From: Massospora cicadina | Lineage: Eukaryota; Entomophthoromycota; Entomophthoromycetes; Entomophthorales; Entomophthoraceae | Length of the DNA stretch: 64,000 nucleotides | Direction: 5' to 3' | NCBI GenBank assembly: GCA_022478985.1 | Contig: JAKSZP010014891.1 | Coordinates: 1-64,000 of the forward strand | Shown here: one piece after another, positions 57,360 through 64,000 of the stretch | Layout: the number at the start of each line of letters is the position of its first letter | Numbering within the stretch: the first letter of the stretch is position 1 | Made by a program: the position numbers and the translations under genes | The notes under the pieces: model-generated | Seen by the model: the letters and a program-made list of their open reading frames with translations, nothing else | Database searches by the model: none | What the model was told of the DNA's origin: nothing

Positions 57360-58655
57360 AGTTCCCTTGATCTGACCCAATGATTCAAGGGAATTGGAGT
57401 TTTTGCATTTGTGTCAACTTTTCCCACACATGTCTCATGATGGTTCAATGCGGGGTGCTGATTGTATTCTGTGTTTTGGGGTTTGAGTTTAAAGAATTGT
57501 GGACCGCATTTTCGCCCATATTGCAGCTGAATTGTTCCTCAAAATGTGCATGATTGATGTCACTTGGTGACTCAGTCAAGTTGCTGTGAAAATTTTCAAC
57601 CTGGGCATATTGTTCTAACTGGTTGGCTTGGTGTATATCTAAAATGTCCTCTTGAATTTTTGGGGTTGATGGATGATTCCGCGTGCGCTGCTGACTCAGC
57701 CGCTGCCCGCTTGTGGGCTTTTTGTGCCGCTTTGCATTGTTTATATGTAACTGGGCCTACAATGGAGTAAATTCCATCTTTACCCCAGCGGAATGGGTGG
57801 TGGCCGTCGGTCATTCTGGTGAAGTTTTTGTTACTTTCATCCATGGCTTCCTCACAGTAGTCTGCTTCCATTAAGCCCTCCTTCATGGGGCATGCGTGTT
57901 CCTTGTGTCCCAATGAACCGCAGTGGTTGCATATAGGCGGTGCGCGTTCCAGTGTAACTTTGAATGCGGATGACTGTCCCCCATCCGCAAAGTGAAACAC
58001 TGCTGTTAAGGGGATTCTTGATAAGTCATTTTCCACTTTGGGGAACAGGTTGATCACGGCGATAGCTTTGCCTGTGCACAGGGTTGACATCAGGCGAATT
58101 TGTTGTAATCTGAGTTGCATAATTTCTCCATTGGCTATGAGCCCTTTGTGGAGCTCCTCCTTGATTACCTTATGAGGAAGGTTGGTAGTGAGTGAGTCAA
58201 AGGAGATGAAAAAAGTTTTCGCTTTGTTCCATCTGGTGCGCGTGGTGCGCACTATTTTTTTGCCTACAGGAAAGGCGATTTTGATGCAGACTTTGCTGCG
58301 GCATCTGCTTCTTCAGCTGTTTCAAAACCAATATCAATCCAGCCGCGGCCCATGTTGTAGGTGGCGACATATACCACGTGGGGGAAAAGGGAGGGCTGTG
58401 CCTTGCATGTTTTCTCCCACAGGGTTGGGGACTCATCCATAAGGAAGAGTCGGAGCCCATGTTCCACCTTTGAAAGGAAGTTGGTTACATTGGATGTACA
58501 TGTATTGATCTTGTTTTATAGTAAATACCATAAACCTGGACGGTGTCTGAGTTTGTGGTTTCTTGGTGGCTTGGGTTCCTGGTCCCCCTCCAGGGCATTT
58601 CTTGCCCTTGGGTGCACCTTTTTGCGCACCTCTTGGTGCAACACTCGCCCAGGTT
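57360..58655 (-). pseudogene. LINE J ORF1 (nucleic-acid-binding protein with zinc knuckle)
   Basis: Basic Gly/Pro-rich N-terminus ASVAPRGAQKGAPKGKK near 58640-58590, then VVYVATYNMGRGWIDIGFET (58375-58320), then the 218-codon frame 58252-57596 with WNKAKTFFISFDSLTTNLPH, FHFADGGQSSAFKVTLERA and the CCHC knuckle CNHCGSLGHKEHACP (about 57940-57895). ORF1 proteins coat LINE RNA. Frames are joined by two shifts (near 58440 and 58265). Confidence 0.78.
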
Positions 58656-61509
58656 ATATTAGATTATTATTAAAATCGCCCATCTCTCCTGTGTGATTAT
58701 CAAAAATTGCTGTTCAAATCAAATCATTGTAACTAGAGTAATTGTTATGGGAAAGAAAAGCTGTACAACCATAATGATGTCTTAAAATTTTATATAATGG
58801 GCTATTCCATAGCATATTGGAACTCTGACAACCTCTGCTGACAATAAAAGGGTGAGTTTTGGATTTTCTAGAATTCCTGAAGGCTGGTCCTTTGAAGGAA
58901 ACACATATTAATCATCATAGCAACAGCGTATTTTATTGCAGTCCCCTTTGACTTTAGGGAAAATAGCTTAGTTTGGCTCTGGCAAGGGCTAAAGAAAATC
59001 TCTTGGCAGCTTTGCAGGACCAAGGCAAAACCTCTGCTTTTTTAGGTGGCAAAATCTGAATGGCTCAAGAAATATTAAAGATAGTATAAAATGTAACTTT
59101 ATTAATTATATTTTTGATATATTTTGATTTTTTAGAGGGCTTTAGAATCACTTGGGGTAGACTTCAAAAGAAAACAAGATTGAGTTGTCTTAGAAGACTA
59201 TTTGAGTGGTGCATCTGAATGGTAAGAAGTGTGGCGTGCATTATCCTTCTTGATTGAGGCAGCAGTTTCCAATGACCTCCAAACAGGAAAGGTCTTTTTT
59301 GGATGAATTGGCGCCTTTTTCAGGTAGATCAGCAGATTCAGGAGAGGTTCAGGATTTCAAGCGCTCTTTCAGGAGTTCATTAATCTTATCAGTTTTGTTT
59401 TTCTTCAAAACAATGGAGCTCCATTGGTCATGTGAAAATTAGGTTGTGTTCAAATCTCAAGCTCATCAGAGTGATTCCCATTATTCCTGACAGTACCTCC
59501 CTCAAGATCTTGCCAAGGACAGAAATAACCTCTGAGAATCCTAACGTGGGCTTGGTTATTCTAATAAGGCTCTTTTGGCTTTTTGCATCATAGTTTAAAA
59601 CTCAAAAATGTTTAACTCATGATGGTCAGTCAATGTTTTAACCAGCTCAGTTTGTGCCATGAGGCTGCGCATATTCTTCATATTTAGGAGAGCCTAGATT
59701 ATGTGGTAGCCATTAAAATATCACAGCTGCAGTGGGACTGGCAAACATAATTTCTAAGCTTTAAAGCTTTTAAACCTCTTTGTGCTCTTGCTTGCAGTGC
59801 AATGGGAAGCGGAGGCTTTGGCAGAAGGTTCTTTAATGATAACTGGGCCTAGCAAATGCTTAGAGTTAGACTGGTAGAACAGGATGAAATTGTAGTAGTG
59901 GACAGACACCATACCTGAGTTAGGATATCATGATTGACACTGTAAGTCAACTAGAACATATAACGATGACGTGCTTGAAAATGTTGAATTGGATCTTAAG
60001 CAGGGCGGAAGCATCAATTAGTTTATACAGGCACTCCACTTTGGCTTGGCTAGCTAGGTGGGATTACAACTTGTTCAAGGAATCAGAATGGCTCAACATG
60101 AGGGCGTGGTGGTGCGAGTTTAGGTCAGTGAGCTTGGCTATCTAAGCTCATAGATGGTCTTCTTTTTGGTTTGAATTGATAGGGCATTAGATGCTGCTAG
60201 GTCAATTTCTTTAGTGGTTCCAATTGATGGTTAGCGTTGGCGGCTATGGAAAAATAACCTAATGTGAAGGAGCATCCTGCAATGGTGTTTCAATTGTCAT
60301 AGTCAGTCTTTTCTGGAGCTCCAAGTTTTCTGGTATTGGCACTGTAGTTAGCGCCTTCAGCGTGTGGGGCATCATCTTTGGTAAGTTGATTAATATATTG
60401 ATCTCAATTTAACAGGGAGTATCCATTATTGAAAGGATAGATTATTTTCAGGCCCTAACTTCCATATTGACCTCCAGCGGCTGGTTGCAACAGCTCCTAA
60501 AGTCCATCTTTAGTTCTTTCACCTTGAACTTTCACTGTGAGAGCTCCTCCTTGGTTTTGGCTAAGGCCCTCTTAGTGTCCTTTAGAAGGCTTTCTGTGAG
60601 GATAATGCTTTGGGAGGGGACAGACTCATGAACACCCATGAATTCTCTCAGGGAGGTTTGGCCCAGCTCCAGGTCCTTCAGTGTAACCTCTACCGCTTCA
60701 CATTTGGCTAACCTGATTGATATTGTCATTGGTTAAAAAGGTGCTAAAATGTAGCAGTTTGTTACTTGAGGCCTAGTTATAATATTGAGGATTTGATTTT
60801 GGTAGTTTGGCTTTCTGATAAAACGGTGGCAACTATTATGGTCTAGGTAATTAAAAATGTTAGTGAAATTGGCCTGGCTTTCAGAATCTCATAGATCAAG
60901 CTGATTTCAGGTAGAAGTTCCTCATTGGTTAGATTTTGATATTATGCTGTTGATTCAGCTTGAATTCATGAGTAATACTGAGGTTTCTGTACTGAACAGC
61001 TTCAGGTCTAAATCAGGCGGTTTGGGATTAAATCTGATTTGATGGCCAGTACTATTGATTATTATATGGTGATCTTAGTTTGAATTGGTCCAACAATCAT
61101 CTGAATTATTTAACTCAATATAAGGATAAAAAAGCAATAGAAAGTATGTAAGAATCAAGAAACTAGGAATACTCAATAAAACCCTTTTTGAGGTTGGCGC
61201 CATATTTTAAACTGCTTTATAATAGCTATATATAATATATATATTTAATACTGTATTATCTAAGTTGCTTATGTTTTACACTTGGACCCAATCCAATATA
61301 AGCTTTAATTTGTATCTGTGAGAAAAATTCTATAAGTCAGGTTGGAATATGGCGCTGACTTCAAAAGTGTTATATTGAGTATACATAATTTCTCATTCTA
61401 TTATACTTTTTTAGCCTTTTCTATAGGATGATCTTTTTTCCCAAAATTTTTTGAATGCAGTTCTTTTTACCCAAAAAATTAGTGCATTTTTAAATTGGTT
61501 CTTATTCCA
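58656..61509. other. Decayed, partly coding-like unassigned tract
   Basis: Long stretch without a recognisable element. On the minus strand 60729-60532 gives a 65-codon helical, coil-prone frame (LAKCEAVEVTLKDLELGQTS, LLKDTKRALAKTKEELSQ), and a weaker coding-like run LASQAKVECLYKLIDAS lies near 60050-60000. These may be an old gag-type coiled coil, but no protease or RT is visible nearby. No host gene could be assembled. Confidence 0.4.
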
Positions 61510-61518
61510 AATTTTATT

Positions 61519-61788
61519 TTTAAATATTTTTTTTATTTGAGGTGGGCTGACCTGGGGATAATACTGCACCAATTGAGGGGAAATTGAATGAATGGGAAAG
61601 GAGGATAAAATCTGGAAAACCTCCATGTGCAGCATATGATAGGCCAGGAACTCCATGGACTGCCTTTTCTATTCGCTATCTCAGCTTAGGGCATTGGTGT
61701 GCAACGCTAACACAGTCATAGTCATCACCTACCCAAAGTTCTCCTACCAGAGTTGAACTTGGGGAGGCAGCAGTAGAGGTCCCTATTC
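61519..61788 (-). mobile_element. SINE copy 3 (5'-truncated, old)
   Basis: About 270 bp, same family as copies 1 and 2, flanked by AATTTTATT (61510-61518, 61789-61797). CpGs of the other copies appear as TG or CA (GGGCCGACC reads GGGCTGACC, GACGATACCG reads GATAATACTG). It stops in the same hairpin loop as copy 1. The minus ORF 61656-61411 is an accidental frame through it. Confidence 0.8.
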
Positions 61789-61908
61789 AATTTTATTATA
61801 AAATCACTATCTATATATATCATTTTTTGAATCTTCACTATTTCTATATATTCTTAAAAACTATTGTATATATTATATAGTATCTCATAACAAATATACT
61901 AATAATTT

Positions 61909-62115
61909 CTTTTAGTAAAATCTAGTTAATTTTATTAGTCAATTTATTCTAAATTTACTGATTGTCATCACAATAGTTCATTTTAGTAGATTTAGTTGAT
62001 TTTTTGGTCAAATTATGCTAAATTTACTAATCAACATCTACAATAATTCATTTCATCAAGTTTAGTTAATTTTTGATCAAATCATGTAAAAGTGATAGGC
62101 ATTTATAATAATTTA
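61909..62115. repeat. ~70-bp AT-rich tandem repeat, three units
   Basis: Units start at about 61911 (TTTAGTAAAATCTAGTT), 61982 (TTTAGTAGATTTAGTT) and 62051 (TTTCATCAAGTTTAGTT), each followed by a GTCAAATTATGCTAAATTTA-like block. The third is partial. No function evident. Confidence 0.65.
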
Positions 62116-63461
62116 AGCTTATCACTATGATCTCATACTTTCCTGGATTTTGAACAAACCCTCCAGCCATAGGACATATTTAAGTCAAGATTTGAATTGA
62201 AGATTTCACTTCCCCAATGCTGGAATTGCGTTTATATGGCCATTTACTAGTCCCACAATTCAAATCTATTACATTTGGTCTATTTTAATACATACTAAAT
62301 CAAGTTCAGATACTGGACCAATTCTTACAAAAGTAAAATTGGACATAAGTTGGAGCATCCTATTTTTTGAAAAAGAAGATCACCCAAATTGGGCAAATAG
62401 TTTCAGAGTTATGCATGAATAAACTCAAAAAAATATAATACATGTAAAATTGAAAACCTACTTATTTTCAAAGCCAATGAATTAGATGACGTAGCCTTTA
62501 ATCTGTATTGGAGATGATAATCATTAGCAAAATAGGTTGGAGTTTAGATTTAAATGGTAATCGCCAATTCATTCTGGTTTTGAAAGTTAATATCATAATA
62601 TTCTGATCTGCAGATTTTTAATTCATTTCAAAGTTCCTTTTCCAGATATGACCAAAAACTGGAGGTGAGCTGATGCAGTTGATAAGCATTAGGCTTGTTG
62701 AAAAGGAGCCACCAATAATGTCACCATTTGCAATAAGGCAAATTTTGGGATCTTTATCTGGCACTTTTGGCGCATCGTTATGCTGAATATTCTCAGGGCT
62801 TCCATGAGTTTTGTGAAGTTTCTTAAAGCCATCCATTTCAGAGACCAAATTGGGGTTAGTTGGCCCAATTTAATGATTTTGAAACATCCAACTAGATCTT
62901 GAGGCTTGATGCTTTTTTGAGTTTCTGCCTGATGCGCTTGCAGATGATAGAACTGGGGATCCCAAAATATTTGCTAATCATAAGAGGCTACAGGCAGCTG
63001 AGAGGACAGGGGCTTCATAAGATGTGACAACGAATGAGACTTTGTTCATTAAAATAAAATAAAAAACTTAGATAAAACTAAGATAACTAATTACTTTGCT
63101 GAAGAAGCACTTTAGTTAAAATAAGTCAGTACTATTTATATTACTGTTGAAAAGTAAAAGGGAATCATGATTCACTGGAAATGAAAAATAGTGATTAATT
63201 AATTGATCTTGATTCCCATTTGGTTTGTACATCATTGTGGCTTACCTTTAAGTTCAGCTGAGCTATTTGATATCCTGGTATTATTTTTCATAACATAATT
63301 AAATTGACAATAACCTCAAATAGGAGATCTTATAATGGGTCCTGGTTTAGAGGTCTAACTTGCTAGCTTAAAGAATTAACAGCTAATGAAGATATTGGAT
63401 CTTTGGGCCACAAATTATGGAGTCATAAATGTGTCTTTGGAATTAGGTAAAATAATTTTTA
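62116..63461. other. AT-rich unassigned tract with one coding-like segment
   Basis: Minus frames overlap at 62945-62690 (PQDLVGCFKIIKLGQLTP) and 62848-62618 (MDGFKKLHKTHGSPENIQHN). Neither shows a domain that I know, and no splice-consistent gene could be built. The rest is AT-rich and featureless. Confidence 0.35.
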
Positions 63462-64000
63462 TTTTTATTCAAGGTAAGCTGACCAGGAGATGGACATTAC
63501 CAAAGCAGAAACACCAAACAAGCAAACTGAAAACGTATAACAAGCGCCCTAAACTAGTGGCGAGACACACAAGAAATGATAAAACAACTGACCAGGTGGA
63601 ACATTGGTGAGCTGCTAATTCCACCATGACAGAAGGGGAAGGGGGATCAGGGCTCATCCTTGGCATTGGAGTACTCCTCATAGGGAAGAGTGTGGGTTAA
63701 GGCGGAGAGCAATGGTGTGGGGTGATCAGTGACATGTGGGTTGAAATCTCAGATGACTGGAAGGACAAGTAAATTACCTGCTGCAAAAAGTGCACCTAGG
63801 TACTGGGATAATTATTGTTCCATGTGTAGGCAGATGGAAGGAAGCTGGGACAACAAAGCAACGGTGGCGTGGGTGACTTTTTGCTTGTCCTGCAAAGCGA
63901 CAAACGCTTTCTGGATGTCAGCAGCTGTTTGTTTGTGGAGGCTAAATATGTTACTTTTTCCCTAGTGGCCAGGGACAAGGGAACAATGGGAGGAGGGATA
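63462..64000 (-). mobile_element. 3' end of a second LINE (K), cut by window edge
   Basis: The minus-strand end GGTCAGCTTACCTTGAATAA followed by an A-rich tail (63462-63485) is a variant of the LINE J 3' end and is preceded by the same GGTAATG block. The frames upstream (63681-63469, 63978-63796) show no safe domain and may be 3' UTR. Orientation minus; the body lies beyond position 64000. Confidence 0.55.

Larger units (their letters stand above)
53541..58655 (-). mobile_element. Tad/L1-like non-LTR retrotransposon (LINE J)
   Basis: Minus-strand element with ORF1 (zinc knuckle), ORF2 (AP endonuclease, reverse transcriptase, zf-RVT-type cysteine motif) and an A-rich 3' end GCCTCAGTTAAATAAAA at 53543-53560. 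About 5.1 kb, near full length. The 5' edge near 58655 is estimated from the start of the ORF1-like frame. It has fewer lesions than most LTR elements here; the longest frames are 263 and 218 codons. Confidence 0.88.

Noticed and set aside
1..64000. CRISPR arrays, bacterial operons, ribosome binding sites, prophage
   Set aside because: No regularly spaced short repeats of CRISPR type and no prokaryotic gene layout. Intron-bearing gene and element types are eukaryotic.

Overview
The window looks like a transposon-dense intergenic region from a large-genome filamentous fungus. The lineage cannot be fixed from the sequence alone. The reasons are: chromodomain Ty3/Gypsy elements of the Tf1/sushi type, a Tad/L1-like LINE, tRNA-derived SINEs, very short (37-50 nt) spliceosomal introns in the one host gene, and strong CpG decay. 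There is no bacterial gene organisation, no rRNA and no free-standing tRNA. About 85% of the window is retrotransposon. Most ORFs longer than 60 codons are pieces of broken gag/pol genes.

Left nest (1-19297). Element C (Ty3/Gypsy, minus strand, 5' LTR 18566-19297) is the oldest layer. It was interrupted by chromovirus D (9334-16154, plus strand, perfect GAGCC target duplication) and, farther left, by element B (plus strand, pol to 6480, 3' LTR 6511-6942). B carries element A (1-1592, minus strand), which is cut by the window edge and has an unbroken gag frame of 299 codons.

Host island (19298-25039). This holds two SINE copies, a CpG-rich patch with a ~105-bp degenerate tandem repeat, and one host gene on the minus strand: a nine-exon geranylgeranyltransferase type I beta subunit (CDC43/PGGT1B family, 21789-23263). 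Its exons are individually short, so it is nearly invisible to ORF finding. It carries an apparent 1-nt deletion in exon 4.

Right nest (25040-46173). Chromovirus E (minus) has its 3' LTR split by element F (25345-40543, minus). F in turn contains a full-length element H in its pol (29406-35729, with the reading frame resuming across a 5-bp target duplication) and a solo LTR G in its integrase (26473-27298, perfect GGGCA duplication). Next comes chromovirus I (46856-53362, minus, unusually long 1.28-kb LTRs, gag mostly gone). After it lies a nearly full-length LINE J (about 53541-58655, minus), then 5 kb of decayed unassigned sequence with a third SINE, and the 3' end of a second LINE (K) at the right edge.

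How the parts relate. Elements A, C, F and H share one tRNA-type primer binding site. Chromoviruses D, E and I lack it. Directly after their LTR they have a short sequence complementary to a stretch of their own LTR lying about 30 nt below a TATA-like box, the signature of Tf1-type self-priming. The SINEs and LINEs share a 3' tail, which suggests the SINEs are mobilised by the LINE. Paired LTRs differ largely by TG/CA exchanges, the expected footprint of CpG-directed C-to-T mutation. A's gag and the solo LTR G keep their CpGs and look youngest.
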